Notes: generated by a model from the letters alone, not told the origin. A stretch of DNA of 64,000 nt from Kineosporia corallincola (GCF_018499875.1 NZ_JAHBAY010000001.1:1-64000), one strand, 5' to 3'. Positions 19,371 to 28,096 are shown, counted from the first letter of the stretch. Made by a program: numbers and translations.

Positions 19371-22303
19371 CGCTGACCTCCGGTCTCGTCGGAACGGTGG
19401 GTGCCGTCCGTGCCACGTTCCGACGGGCCGGTCGGCCAGCCGTTACCGTTCGATCCGCCGGGGGCCGGGGAGTTCCCCAGAACCCGGTGTGACCCTGTGC
19501 CCAGCGCCGCGTGCTCGCCCGTGGAGGGTGAGGTGCGTGGCCGCGTCCCGTGCCGGGAGCGGGTAGCCCCGACCGGCAGTGCGTGCCGGGACGAACCACC
19601 GGGTGGAGTCTGTGGGTCGGTGCCCGCGCCGTTGCGTAACGCCCCCGCGGAGCGCGAGACCCAGGACCCGCCGACCCCGCTGGCGATCGGCCGCCCGGAC
19701 GCCACCGGGGCGCCGGAGGGATCGAGTTCCACCGCGGTCAGGTCGATCTGGTCGGTCCGGGGTTCCCGGAGCGGCCGGGACTCCGGCGGCCGCGGCGGGG
19801 CGAGCGGGGCCGCCGTGGTGTCGAGCGCGGCCAGCACCTGTGGCAGGTGGTCCAGGTCGACGCGCATCCGGTCGACATGGCCGTCGACGTCGCGCATCAC
19901 GAATTCACGCAGCCCGGAACGGGTTCCGGTGACGGACCGGGGTGACAGCCGGCCCAGCACGCCCTCGTAGCCGACACCCGGTGGGACCCGGAGCATGCGC
20001 AGTGCGTCGGCGGCGACCTGCTCGTCCTCGATCCGCCCGACGAAGGCGGCCGAGATGAAGTTCGAGACCTCCATGCCCAGCACGTCCGCCGGGTTCTGGG
20101 AGGCCGCCAGGACACAGGTGTTCCACTTCCGGCTGTCGCGGCCGAGGCGGGTGAAAAGTGCCCGCCCGGCGCCCCATTCGCCGAGGAAGTGGGTCTCGTC
20201 CAGGGCCACCAGCTTGCGCTCGTTCCGCGGCCGCCCGTAGATCGTGCGGGTCGCGTACCAGGAGGCCAGGTGCAGCAACGGCACTGCCATCTGCTCGCTG
20301 GTCGACCAGTGTTCCCGCGGGACCGAACCGGGCGGCAGCACCAGGCCAGGCATGGTGAGCACGGTCAGCACGGCGTCGTCGTGGATCGGCTCGGTGCTCG
20401 GGCCGATCGGGAAGAACAGCCGGGCGAGCGGCATCTCGGCCATGTCCCGCAGATACGCGGCGATGTCCGCGGCATGGTCGTCGTGCCGCGACTCCAGGTG
20501 CTCCACCACCGTCCAGAGACTGGTCTGCGGTGCGCCCTTGGTCGCCCGGATCGCCTCGGTCAGCAGGAGCCGGGTGCGCGGCGCGGAAGCGAGCCCGGCC
20601 GGCAACAGCATCGTCGCCACGTCCAGCGCCAGCAGCTTCCGGTCCTGGGCGGCCAGGGTCCGGGCCTCCTCGAGCGCGTCCAGGGTCGGGTAGTCCTCCG
20701 GCCGGGGCTGCACCACCACGGCGTAGGGGTTGAGAGTGCCGGACGGCGCCGAGGTCAGGTCGATGTGCCGGGCACGGTCCCGCAGCTCGGGCAGCTCGCA
20801 CAACCGGGCCAGCGGGCCGGACGGGTCGAGCATCACCGAGGTGATACCGCGGCGCACGGCCTCGTAGGTGATCAGCCCGGCCAGCACCGACTTGCCGGAC
20901 CCCAGGGCCCCGACGATCGGCACCAGCCCTGAGGTCTCCCGCACCTCGGTGGCGAAGTGCGTGTCGAACATGACCGCGCGCCGGCTGGAGGCGGCGGTGT
21001 GGCCGATGTACGGCCCACGCCGGTCGCCGAGCGAGGACGACGCGGCCGGGACACCGGCCGCGAAGTACAGCGTGGGCAGCCGACGGCGGTAGGCACTGGA
21101 CGACAGCGGCTCGCCGGGGATGAACTCGCGCAGCAGCCCGTGCTGCCCTTTCGGGTGGGCGACGGTGACCTGACGTTTGCGGTACGTGTCGATCACCTGG
21201 CGAGCTCGTTCCAGGGCCTCTTCCTGAGTGGCCCCGGAGACCGCGATCCGGAACCAGCCGTGCACCCGTGAGGCGGTGGTGTCACCGCCGGTCGTCATCT
21301 CGTCCTCGATCGCCCGGGCCTGCCGGGCCTGGCGCTCCAGGGCCAGCGGCTCGTCCAGGTCGTGGTCGCGGTAGTGACGCTGCATGTCGCGTACCACCAG
21401 GAGCTTGCGCTGCACGGCGTCGAGCGCCTGGTCACCGTCCAGGACGTCGAGCCGGATCGACCACTCCACCGCGAACGGCAGCCGGTCGGCGTGCACCAGC
21501 CAGGGCTCGTGCGCCGGGTCGGGGATCTCGATCTCGTCCACCCGGCCGACGGTGAGCACACTGACGTGACGTTCCGAGCCGGCTCCGCCCGGGTCGCGGC
21601 GGGAGACCTTCACGGTCGGCGCGAACGGCTCGGCCTCGTGGACCACTCCCTCGGTGAGCTCGTACAGGTCCTCGGTCTCCCAGCGCCCGTCCTGCACGGG
21701 GGAGAGCGCACCCGGAGCGGGCAGACCGAGGCCCAGGGACCGGCGCATCAGCCACTCCAGCTCGCGTGGCGTGACCGGGCGGCCGTCCAGGCCGGGTCCG
21801 GCGATCGCCTCGGCGACCAGGGCCGCGTCCTTGTCCACCTTCTGGAGTTCGCCCAGCGTCGGGCGCCGGAGCACCCGCTGGGTGACGTTCGCCATCTGCG
21901 ACCGCTCGCTGATCTGGACGCCGAGATAGACCTCTTTCTCGGCCATCGTCGACGCGCGCACGTGCTGTTGTGCGCTGACCAGGTGGTCGGCCCAGGTGTT
22001 CCCGTCGATGCCGGGCAGTGGGTCCGGGGTGCGGGCGTCGAGCGCCCGGGCCCAGGAGGCTGCCGGATAGGGCCGGGACGTCACCCGGAGGTGAAGCCGG
22101 CGGCCGGACAGCGCAGCCATCCGGGTCGCCGTGTCGATGATCAGGTTCAGGCGTTCGCCGTCGGCCCGGAAGGCCCAGCGCTGCGTGGGCAGCGCGAACC
22201 AGGCCCAGGCAGCCTGGTCGGTGAACGCCAGGTTCCCCTCGATCGTCCGCAACGCCAGTGCCATGTTCGCGGCTCGGGTCTGGCCGCTGCTGAAGATCCC
22301 CAT
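19367..22303 (-). CDS. VirB4-like type IV secretion ATPase
   Basis: This is the energy component of the operon. The 978-residue protein has a VirB4-type N-terminal half and a C-terminal motor domain with Walker A GALGSGKSVLAG near 465 and Walker B KLVALDETHFLGEWG near 697. A DPSGPLARL segment and a QNPADVLGMEV motif typical of FtsK/TraG/VirB4 ATPases are also present. The last 150 residues are low-complexity Pro/Ser/Gly. The ATG at 22303 was chosen because the conserved-looking protein begins there (MGIFSSGQT); the open frame extends upstream to 22471 inside the previous gene. The gene is 19 bases after the PrgI-like gene. Confidence 0.85.
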   Translation of the reverse strand: MGIFSSGQTRAANMALALRTIEGNLAFTDQAAWAWFALPTQRWAFRADGERLNLIIDTATRMAALSGRRLHLRVTSRPYPAASWARALDARTPDPLPGIDGNTWADHLVSAQQHVRASTMAEKEVYLGVQISERSQMANVTQRVLRRPTLGELQKVDKDAALVAEAIAGPGLDGRPVTPRELEWLMRRSLGLGLPAPGALSPVQDGRWETEDLYELTEGVVHEAEPFAPTVKVSRRDPGGAGSERHVSVLTVGRVDEIEIPDPAHEPWLVHADRLPFAVEWSIRLDVLDGDQALDAVQRKLLVVRDMQRHYRDHDLDEPLALERQARQARAIEDEMTTGGDTTASRVHGWFRIAVSGATQEEALERARQVIDTYRKRQVTVAHPKGQHGLLREFIPGEPLSSSAYRRRLPTLYFAAGVPAASSSLGDRRGPYIGHTAASSRRAVMFDTHFATEVRETSGLVPIVGALGSGKSVLAGLITYEAVRRGITSVMLDPSGPLARLCELPELRDRARHIDLTSAPSGTLNPYAVVVQPRPEDYPTLDALEEARTLAAQDRKLLALDVATMLLPAGLASAPRTRLLLTEAIRATKGAPQTSLWTVVEHLESRHDDHAADIAAYLRDMAEMPLARLFFPIGPSTEPIHDDAVLTVLTMPGLVLPPGSVPREHWSTSEQMAVPLLHLASWYATRTIYGRPRNERKLVALDETHFLGEWGAGRALFTRLGRDSRKWNTCVLAASQNPADVLGMEVSNFISAAFVGRIEDEQVAADALRMLRVPPGVGYEGVLGRLSPRSVTGTRSGLREFVMRDVDGHVDRMRVDLDHLPQVLAALDTTAAPLAPPRPPESRPLREPRTDQIDLTAVELDPSGAPVASGRPIASGVGGSWVSRSAGALRNGAGTDPQTPPGGSSRHALPVGATRSRHGTRPRTSPSTGEHAALGTGSHRVLGNSPAPGGSNGNGWPTGPSERGTDGTHRSDETGGQR

Positions 22304-22322
22304 GAGGTGGCCGCGTCTCTCC

Positions 22323-22703
22323 CTAGCTGCTGGCCCTGCGTGCCCGGGCGGAGGTGCGTTTGTCGCGGACCCGGACCTTCGGCTGCAACCGGTACTTGCG
22401 GGCGCGGCCGGCCCGGGGGGCGCTGAGATCGGAGACAAAGGTCTGCCACACGGCCTTGGCCGGACGCTCATGGTCGATGAAGCCCATGAGGCCGTAGGTA
22501 CCGAGCGTGGCGAGGCAGATCTCCCAGACCGGTGGGATGTTCACCTTGAGCGGCGTGACTGCCTCGACGAGCAGGATGAGTAGGAAGGCCAACAGCCAGG
22601 CCGCGTACGCGCTGTACCTGGCCGTCCAGGGAAAGGTCAGCCCACTCGGGCCGAGCCACACGGTGTTGACCCGGTAGACCTCGTCATCGGGCGTTACCCG
22701 CAT
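22323..22703 (-). CDS. PrgI/VirB3-like small membrane protein
   Basis: The 126-residue protein has two closely spaced membrane helices (about 28-48, AYAAWLLAFLLILLVEAV, and 58-75, WEICLATLGTYGLMGFI). A very basic C-terminal tail rich in Arg and Lys follows. PrgI and VirB3 proteins of Gram-positive type IV systems have this size and two-helix topology and sit directly upstream of VirB4, as here. The assignment rests on topology and position. It starts 3 bases after the pilin-like gene's stop. Confidence 0.65.
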   Translation of the reverse strand: MRVTPDDEVYRVNTVWLGPSGLTFPWTARYSAYAAWLLAFLLILLVEAVTPLKVNIPPVWEICLATLGTYGLMGFIDHERPAKAVWQTFVSDLSAPRAGRARKYRLQPKVRVRDKRTSARARRASS

Positions 22704-22706
22704 ATC

Positions 22707-22985
22707 TCAGCCGCTCCCGAACACCAGGTCCGTCAGCTGACCGGCGAAGCCGTAGAGCACGGCAGCACCGGCGATGACACCCATGCCCAGCACCACATTG
22801 GTCAGGGTGTTGGCGTTGTCGCTGATCCTGCCCTTGCGGGCGGAGGCGATGATGCCGATACCGATGACCAGCAGTACCAGAGGGATAATGTTCTTGACGC
22901 CCCACTCGACCACCCCGTTGGAGTTGAGTGAGGGTCCGTCGTTGGTGGTGGCAGCCAGCATGGCTACCGACGTGATGACGGCCAT
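22707..22985 (-). CDS. small two-helix pilin-like (VirB2/TrbC-like) protein
   Basis: The 92-residue protein is the first gene of the type IV-like operon. It has a short N-terminal hydrophobic stretch (MAVITSVAMLAA) and two membrane helices (about 32-48, IIPLVLLVIGIGIIAS, and 63-82, VLGMGVIAGAAVLYGFAGQL) joined by a short basic loop (ARKGRI). VirB2/TrbC pilins and TcpD/TrsC-type proteins share this form. The ATG at 22985 has an excellent ribosome site (GGAGG, 5-base spacing); the longer frame to 23204 lacks one. Confidence 0.7.
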   Translation of the reverse strand: MAVITSVAMLAATTNDGPSLNSNGVVEWGVKNIIPLVLLVIGIGIIASARKGRISDNANTLTNVVLGMGVIAGAAVLYGFAGQLTDLVFGSG

Positions 22986-23584
22986 TCGTACCTCCAGGGC
23001 ACCGGTGAACCCCTCCGTAACCTCGGCGCCGTCACGCTGCTGTGGGCCCCGCTGATCCGTACGTTCTGTCACGACCTTGCCACGCCAGGTCAGGTTGATG
23101 GTAGGGGTTCTGTCACGTTTTGCCGAATAATCCGATGTGACAGAGTAGCGCCGCCCGACCACACGTCCTGTTGATGTCGCACGTGTCAGCTTAAAGCTAC
23201 GCATAACCAGACGTCATCGGCGACCGCCACACCGATGGTGTACCGATGTGGCACCTGATTCACAGGTTTGTTCTGTTCGACTCCTGTTTCTGCTGGTGAA
23301 GTGGTAGATCGCCGGTGCCGGAGCGGCCGGTCGCGGCCGATGTGCGATACGTCGCGCGGCACCGGCACTGCCCGGACCGGCCCCGCCTGGCGCTCCGCAG
23401 GTCGTGCAGCGGGATCCCGTGCCTGCGGAGCGCGCGCGGATGCCGTCCGGTCCCCTGTGACGTGGCCCCACGGAGGAACACGCCACTACGAGCGGCCCCC
23501 CGTTCCGGCCACCTCCTCGCCACGGCGGCGGACCCCAGGACACGGCCTAGGTGCCCGGGGGCGCGAGCGCCTACAGTTCGGTCC
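22986..23584. other. divergent promoter region, type IV-like operon / plsC
   Basis: Nearly 600 bases separate the minus-strand type IV-like operon from plsC. The part next to the operon (23040-23230) is visibly richer in A/T than the flanks and carries the TTCTGTCACG repeats listed separately. Open frames running through the plsC-proximal half are GC-skew shadows with no ribosome site. Confidence 0.55.
23064..23144. promoter_or_regulatory. repeated TTCTGTCACG motif, candidate operator
   Basis: TTCTGTCACG occurs at 23064-23073 and 23108-23117, exactly 44 bp apart (about four helical turns). The inverse GTGACAGA lies at 23137-23144. The second and third copies form an 8-bp inverted repeat with a 20-nt spacer. 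The cluster lies 79-159 bases before the first gene of the type IV-like operon, where a repressor or activator would bind. No protein can be assigned. Confidence 0.5.
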
Positions 23585-24352
23585 GTGGCAGAGCTGGTCT
23601 ATCCCCCCGTCCTCACCCTGTTCCGCGGCGTCTTCCGTGGCCTGGGCATCCGGTTCACGATGGAGGGCGCGGAGCACCTGCCCGCCGAGGGCGGGGCGGT
23701 GCTGGCGAGCAACCACATCAGCTATCTCGACTTCGCCTTCGCCGGCCGTCTGGCTCTGGACCGGGGCCGCCTGGTCCGGTTCATGTGCAAGGAGTCGGTC
23801 TTCCGCAATCCGGTGGCCGGCCCCCTCATGCGAGGCATGCATCACATCCCGGTCGACCGCGCCGCCGGTGCGGCGGCCTTCGGGCACGCCGTGCGGGCGC
23901 TGGGGGCCGGTGAGATCGTCGGGGTCTTCCCGGAGGCCACGATCAGCCGCTCGTTCATGCTCAAGGAGTTCAAGAGCGGCGCGGCGCGGATGGCCCAGGA
24001 GGCCGGCGTGCCGATCGTCCCGATGGCCATCTGGGGCGGGCAGCGGATCTACACGAAGGCCCACAAGATCGATGCAGGCCGGGGCAAGGCGGTCATGCTG
24101 AAGGCGGGGGAGGCGTTTCTGCCCGCGCCCGACGCCGGCGTGGCGGAGATCACGGCCGAGCTGCACCGGCGTGTCGGCGCCCTGCTGAAAGACCTTCAGG
24201 ACCGCTATCCGCAGCACCCCTCGGACGAGGCCGACGGCTGGTGGCTGCCGGCCGAGCGGGGCGGCTCCGCGCCGACCCCGGAGCGGGCCCGCGAGCTGGA
24301 CATCGCCGACGCGGCCGCCCGCCGGGCCCGGAAGCAGAAGAAGAGGGGCTGA
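23585..24352 (+). CDS. plsC: 1-acyl-sn-glycerol-3-phosphate acyltransferase family protein
   Basis: The enzyme acylates lysophosphatidate (or a related acceptor) in phospholipid synthesis. In 255 residues it shows the acyltransferase motifs in order: NHISYLD (H-x4-D catalytic, about 40-46), FMCKESVFRNP (about 61-71), FPEATISRS (about 118-126, glycine of the usual FPEGTRS replaced by Ala) and VPIVPMAIWG (about 142-151). The GTG at 23585 begins the conserved region, and a longer frame upstream is compositional noise. The tail is highly basic (RRARKQKKRG). It is followed by a shared terminator and the convergent 55-residue gene. Confidence 0.85.
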   Translation: MAELVYPPVLTLFRGVFRGLGIRFTMEGAEHLPAEGGAVLASNHISYLDFAFAGRLALDRGRLVRFMCKESVFRNPVAGPLMRGMHHIPVDRAAGAAAFGHAVRALGAGEIVGVFPEATISRSFMLKEFKSGAARMAQEAGVPIVPMAIWGGQRIYTKAHKIDAGRGKAVMLKAGEAFLPAPDAGVAEITAELHRRVGALLKDLQDRYPQHPSDEADGWWLPAERGGSAPTPERARELDIADAAARRARKQKKRG

Positions 24353-24367
24353 GCCGGGCAAAGAAAA

Positions 24368-24396
24368 GCGCCGGCTGACAGGCTGTCAGCCGGCGC
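24368..24396. terminator. bidirectional terminator after plsC
   Basis: A perfect 13-bp stem (24368-24380 and 24384-24396) with a 3-nt loop lies between convergent genes. On the minus strand it is followed by TTTTCTT, a good U-tract. Confidence 0.85.
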
Positions 24397-24407
24397 GCTC
24401 AGTGCTG

Positions 24408-24575
24408 TCAGCTCGACAGCATCGTGTCGAAGAACGTGCCGATCGAGTCTGCGGCGCTGGTCACCCAGTCCCAGATGTCACCCACGAAGTTCCCGGACTG
24501 GCGCGGGTCGTTGACGACGGCGTAGATCAAGAAGACAACCAGGATGACCACGAGCGCTCGTCGGGTCCTCGTCAC
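24408..24575 (-). CDS. 55-residue single-pass membrane protein
   Basis: This short gene starts with GTG and has GGGGAGG 5-6 bases upstream, a strong ribosome site. The protein has a basic N-terminus (TRTRRA), one membrane helix (about residues 8-21, LVVILVVFLIYAVV) and a short tail with WDW and TFFDTML. Its stop lies 12 bases before a stem-loop with a U-tract on its own strand. Codon use is typical of the neighbourhood. The function is unknown. Confidence 0.75.
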   Translation of the reverse strand: MTRTRRALVVILVVFLIYAVVNDPRQSGNFVGDIWDWVTSAADSIGTFFDTMLSS

Positions 24576-24708
24576 TGCGGCCTCCCCAGAGTGGTGTACT
24601 CAGGACAAATGTAGCGCTACGAGTATGTTCTATCCGTGTCGAGCTTGTCACGCATGGCAACCGCCCTGCCGCCATCCTCGACGTGAACTCATCGTAGCCA
24701 GCGCGCGC

Positions 24709-25344
24709 TCAGACTACGCCGTACAGGCGATCCCCGGCGTCTCCCAGACCAGGGACGATGTAACCCAGATCGTTCAGTCCGGGATCCATCCCGGCCAGAA
24801 CGATCTGAACGGAGGCGTCCTCCCCCACCGTTCGGCGGACGTGCTCGACGCCTTCCGGTGCACCAAGGAGGCAGATCGCGGTGACGTCGTCCGCGCCGCG
24901 CTCCATCAGGTACTGGATCGCCACGGCGAGAGTGCCGCCCGTCGCCAGCATCGGGTCCAGGACGTACACCTGGCGCCCGGTCAGGTCGTCGGGGAGGCGG
25001 TTGGCGTAGGTGCTGGCCTCGAGGGTCTCCTCGTTGCGGATCATCCCGAGGAAGCCGACCTCGGCGGTCGGGATCAGCCGGGTCATGCCCTCCAGCATCC
25101 CCAGCCCGGCGCGCAGGATCGGGACCACGAGGGGCTTCGGCTGGGTCAGCTTGACCCCCTTCGCGGAGGCGACCGGGGTGGAGATGTCGTGCTCCACCAC
25201 TCGCACCCCGCGGGTGGCCTCGTAGGCCAGCAACGTGACGAGTTCGTCGGCGAGCCGCCGGAACGTCGGCGAGTCGGTCTCCCGGTTGCGGAGCGTGGTC
25301 AGCTTGTGGGCGACGAGAGGATGGTCGACGACGTGCAGGCGCAT
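24709..25344 (-). CDS. upp: uracil phosphoribosyltransferase
   Basis: It makes UMP from uracil and PRPP in pyrimidine salvage. The 211-residue length is standard. The PRPP-binding motif is DPMLATGGT near residues 129-137, preceded by the PILRAGLGM loop. The C-terminal uracil-binding end [16 protein letters not shown] is intact. The gene is divergent from tadA, with only 84 bases between their starts. Confidence 0.95.
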   Translation of the reverse strand: MRLHVVDHPLVAHKLTTLRNRETDSPTFRRLADELVTLLAYEATRGVRVVEHDISTPVASAKGVKLTQPKPLVVPILRAGLGMLEGMTRLIPTAEVGFLGMIRNEETLEASTYANRLPDDLTGRQVYVLDPMLATGGTLAVAIQYLMERGADDVTAICLLGAPEGVEHVRRTVGEDASVQIVLAGMDPGLNDLGYIVPGLGDAGDRLYGVV

Positions 25345-25428
25345 GCGGGCAACCTATCGGTGTCCGGATGCCTTGTCGGTATCACCAGGGTTTCCGAATG
25401 GAGGACGTCGTTGGGTGAGGATCCGGTC

Positions 25429-25890
25429 ATGCCCCCCTCCGCGCAGCTGGAGCGGTGGATGGGGCTGGCACTGGAGGAGGCCGCCCTGGCCCCGTCGACG
25501 GGCGACGTGCCGGTCGGCGCGGTGGTCGTGGACCGGGCCGGGCAGGTCGTCGGGCGAGGCCGGAACGAGCGGGAGGCCATCCAGGACCCGACGGCCCACG
25601 CGGAGCTGCTGGCGCTGCGCCGCGCGGCCACCGCGGCCGGCAGCTGGCGCCTGGACGGGGCGACGCTGGTCGTCACCCTGGAGCCGTGCGCGATGTGTGC
25701 CGGGGCGATCGTCCTGTCCCGGGTCTGCCGGGTGGTGGTCGGCGCCTGGGACCCGAAGGCGGGCGCCACCGGCTCCAGCCGGGACATCGTCCGGGACTCC
25801 CGCCTGAACCACCGGGTCGAGGTGGTCGGAGGGGTACGGGAGGCGGAGGCGGCGCGGCTGCTCACCGACTTCTTCGTCGCGAGACGATGA
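25429..25890 (+). CDS. tadA: tRNA adenosine(34) deaminase
   Basis: TadA converts A34 to inosine in tRNA-Arg(ACG). The 153-residue protein has the zinc deaminase signature: HAE near residue 56 (catalytic Glu) and PCAMCAGA near 86-93 (two zinc cysteines). The RNA-binding C-terminal helix ends in TDFFVARR. The ATG at 25429 is preceded by GGTGAGG; longer in-frame extensions overlap the upp promoter and are not credible. A tRNA-Ser gene lies about 95 bases downstream. Confidence 0.92.
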   Translation: MPPSAQLERWMGLALEEAALAPSTGDVPVGAVVVDRAGQVVGRGRNEREAIQDPTAHAELLALRRAATAAGSWRLDGATLVVTLEPCAMCAGAIVLSRVCRVVVGAWDPKAGATGSSRDIVRDSRLNHRVEVVGGVREAEAARLLTDFFVARR

Positions 25891-25986
25891 ATTATCTGTT
25901 GCGGTGCAACGCTTTTGGTGGCCGGTGCGGTTCTTGTCGGGTGGTCGATTCGGTGAAGCGGGCACTGGTTCGGTAAGGTGTTTCAC

Positions 25987-26073
25987 GGTGGCGTGTCCGA
26001 GCGGCCGAAGGAGCACGCCTCGAAAGCGTGTGAGGGTTTACGCCCTCCGTGGGTTCAAATCCCACCGCCACCG
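25987..26073 (+). tRNA. tRNA-Ser(CGA)
   Basis: The 87-base sequence folds as a class II tRNA. Acceptor GGTGGCG pairs with CGCCACC, the anticodon loop CTCGAAA gives anticodon CGA, a long variable arm follows (GTGTGAGGG...CCCTCC), and the T-arm contains GGTTCAAAT. The discriminator is G and no CCA is encoded. Confidence 0.95.
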
Positions 26074-26078
26074 CCGTT

Positions 26079-26126
26079 GAAGGGTGCGGTGCCCCAGTCA
26101 TTGGGGCGCCGCACCCTTCTGGTTTT
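26079..26126 (+). terminator. Rho-independent terminator after tRNA-Ser
   Basis: An 18-bp stem (26079-26096 with 26102-26119, one G-T pair) with a 5-nt loop is followed by a T-run (26123-26126). It starts 5 bases after the tRNA. Confidence 0.9.
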
Positions 26127-26386
26127 GTCGCTGGTCTAGTTATTAAACCGATTCCGAGTCGTCAAGCATGGGCCTCGAAGAATGCAGTACGCGTGCACAT
26201 CCAGGTCTATCCCGGTGTGCGGCTCCTCAATGGTGGACGACGAAAGCCCGGCGCTCCGTCCCCGTCCGTCAACCGGATATCCCGGAAAGACGTCGTGCGG
26301 CCGTTACCGGTGAATCCTCTCCGCGGGCTCCGGATCACCGCGGGATTTCCTGGCCGAATCAAATTCGGCCAGGAATCCGGTGCAGT
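26127..26386. other. intergenic region with a shared 17-base sequence and a terminator
   Basis: No gene is seen. The region holds a 17-base sequence (26229-26245) that recurs exactly at 39109-39125, and ends with the minus-strand hairpin listed next. Confidence 0.5.
26347..26375 (-). terminator. hairpin after the PATAN-like gene
   Basis: A perfect 12-bp stem (26347-26358 and 26364-26375) with loop TCAAA lies 11 bases after the minus-strand stop at 26387. Confidence 0.7.
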
Positions 26387-27343
26387 TCAGAGGCGCTTCA
26401 GGCCTTCCAGAACCCGCATGGCGATCGCCACCCGGCTGTCCGGGTCCAGGCCCTCGGGAAGAGACGCGGGACGGGGCGGGGCATCCGGCCGGGAGAGACC
26501 GGGGGCTGGACGGGACGGCGGCTCCGGGGGCGGTTCGGTGGCCTCGTCCGGCCGCGGGACGTCCGGATCCGTCTCCGCGGTGCGGGGGCGGCGCCGGGGG
26601 AGACGATCGGGTGCCGGCGGGGTGGTGATCGGCTTGGACGCGGTGAGGATCGAGGAGGCGGAGACCGCGCGGTCGGTCTCCAGCGGACCGGTCTCGGGCG
26701 CCTGGGGCCGCGGCAGGTCCGCCGGGGCCGGGGGAACCGTGACCACGTCGCCCGTCTCGGAGTGGACGAGTTTCGCCACGCCGGAGGCGATCAGCGAGGC
26801 GATGCTGCCGAGCGCCGCGGTCAGGGGGATGCCGGAGCGCCGGGCCAGCGAACGCGGGCTCTGCGCGCCGGTCAGGCGCCCGGTGAGTGCCCACTCCTGG
26901 GCATCGATCACCACGGTGCGCCCACGTGGCAGCCAGGCCAGCCGGACCTCGTCGTCGGGTCCGACGCCGAGCCGGCGGAAGTTCGTGACCAGGTCGGTGA
27001 TCTCGGCGATCAGGTGCTCGACGGCGACCCGGCAGCGCAGGCCGGTCCAGTGCCGCCGGCCGGGCCGGAACAACGGCCGGTCACCCTCGACGCGCGGCGC
27101 CGTGAGCATCTCGACCCCGGCCTCCAGGATCGTCGAGCGGATCATCGAGGGCAGTTCCGGATCGGGCTCGGACGTCTCCGGCACCGGCGGCACACCGATG
27201 GTCTCGGCGTAGGTCACCTCGCCCTCGTGCAGGAAGAAGGCACCCCCGGGGACACCCCGCACCTCGAGCGCACCCGAACTGCGGCTGATGGCGAGCACCC
27301 GCAGGACGTCGATGGCCGGATGCTCGGTTTCCTGAACCGTCAT
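26387..27343 (-). CDS. PATAN/DUF4388-like protein with winged-helix-like C-terminus (copy A)
   Basis: The N-terminus (GALEVRGVPGGAFFLHEGEVTYAET, about residues 24-48) matches the start of DUF4388/PATAN domains, which couple small GTPase or two-component signalling to output. After a middle region comes a segment (about 168-215, DAQEWALTGRLTG to GSIASLIASGVAKLV) that resembles a winged helix. A disordered Pro-rich tail ends the 318-residue protein. It lies 91 bases after a roadblock gene on the same strand. It is homologous to the protein at 28584-29579, which is also paired with a roadblock gene, but divergently. The role in signalling is inferred. Confidence 0.65.
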   Translation of the reverse strand: MTVQETEHPAIDVLRVLAISRSSGALEVRGVPGGAFFLHEGEVTYAETIGVPPVPETSEPDPELPSMIRSTILEAGVEMLTAPRVEGDRPLFRPGRRHWTGLRCRVAVEHLIAEITDLVTNFRRLGVGPDDEVRLAWLPRGRTVVIDAQEWALTGRLTGAQSPRSLARRSGIPLTAALGSIASLIASGVAKLVHSETGDVVTVPPAPADLPRPQAPETGPLETDRAVSASSILTASKPITTPPAPDRLPRRRPRTAETDPDVPRPDEATEPPPEPPSRPAPGLSRPDAPPRPASLPEGLDPDSRVAIAMRVLEGLKRL

Positions 27344-27434
27344 CGCTGGCAGCCGGCTTTCGTAGAGGCGGACGGGCGGGGCGACCGGTTCGCGGCGACC
27401 TGGCCGGGCCGACGCGAACCGGGCCGGGCGCGGC

Positions 27435-27803
27435 TCAAATCGTGAGCTCGCCCTCGATGCGCTTGAGGTGGTGACGTGCCAGGGCCAGGTTGGCCTTGGT
27501 CTTGTCCAGGGCGAGGTAGATGAACAGCCCGCTCGCCGCCTGGCCGCGGACCAGCCGGATCAGGTGGTACTGACGGCCCAGCGTGATCAGGATGTCGTCG
27601 ATCGTCTCCTGCATCCCGAGGGACTCCAGGGTGCGCATCTTGGCGCGGACGACCTCGGTGTTGCCCGCCGACGCGATCTCCAGGTCGAGGTACTTGCCGC
27701 CGCCCAGGCTCCCGAGCGACATTCCGCTGCCGTAGTCGACCAGACTCACGCCCAGCGCGCCGTCGATCTCCATCGCTTCTTTCAGTGCGGTGTCGATGTC
27801 CAC
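27435..27803 (-). CDS. roadblock/LC7 domain protein (copy A)
   Basis: The 122-residue protein is a single roadblock/LC7 domain of the MglB type: an early helix (DIDTALKEAMEIDGALGVSLVDYGSG), a middle ETIDDILITLGRQYHLIRL strand pair and the C-terminal helix TKANLALARHHLKRIEGEL. Such proteins regulate small Ras-like GTPases or scaffold signalling, but no GTPase gene is nearby. GTG at 27803 was chosen because GGAG lies 8 bases upstream and the domain begins there; the longer frame has a non-conserved leader. It leads the two-gene minus-strand module. Confidence 0.85.
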   Translation of the reverse strand: MDIDTALKEAMEIDGALGVSLVDYGSGMSLGSLGGGKYLDLEIASAGNTEVVRAKMRTLESLGMQETIDDILITLGRQYHLIRLVRGQAASGLFIYLALDKTKANLALARHHLKRIEGELTI

Positions 27804-28096
27804 AGGAAGAACTCCAGTCTCATTTCGACGTTGACACAAGCATGTGTCGGGTAAGGTCAGAGTGCCCTTTCGGCCTTCTCGCAGTTTCACCAGAGGCGTT
27901 TGTCGGGCCGTGGTTCGAACCTGATGTAACGGGGCGCTTGTAACAATTCGTGAGCGGCAGAATACTGCACTCAGGCGGGGGCATCGTCAAGAAGTCGGGT
28001 TGAAGACGAAAGAGAATCGAGTTCGATATCTGTGCCTCGTGATAGCGATGTGATAGTGATTTGCCGGTTGTCCCAGCGGCCGCTGAGCAGGGTTTG
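27804..28096. promoter_or_regulatory. divergent promoter region between roadblock modules
   Basis: This 293-bp gap separates the two divergent roadblock genes and is richer in A/T than the coding sequence (for example 28000-28065). It must contain both promoters, but no individual -10/-35 pair is clear enough to name. Confidence 0.5.

Noticed and set aside
15471-22985. Integrated conjugative element or prophage
   Set aside because: No integrase, relaxase, replication gene or direct-repeat att site was found on either side; GC content and codon use match the flanks.
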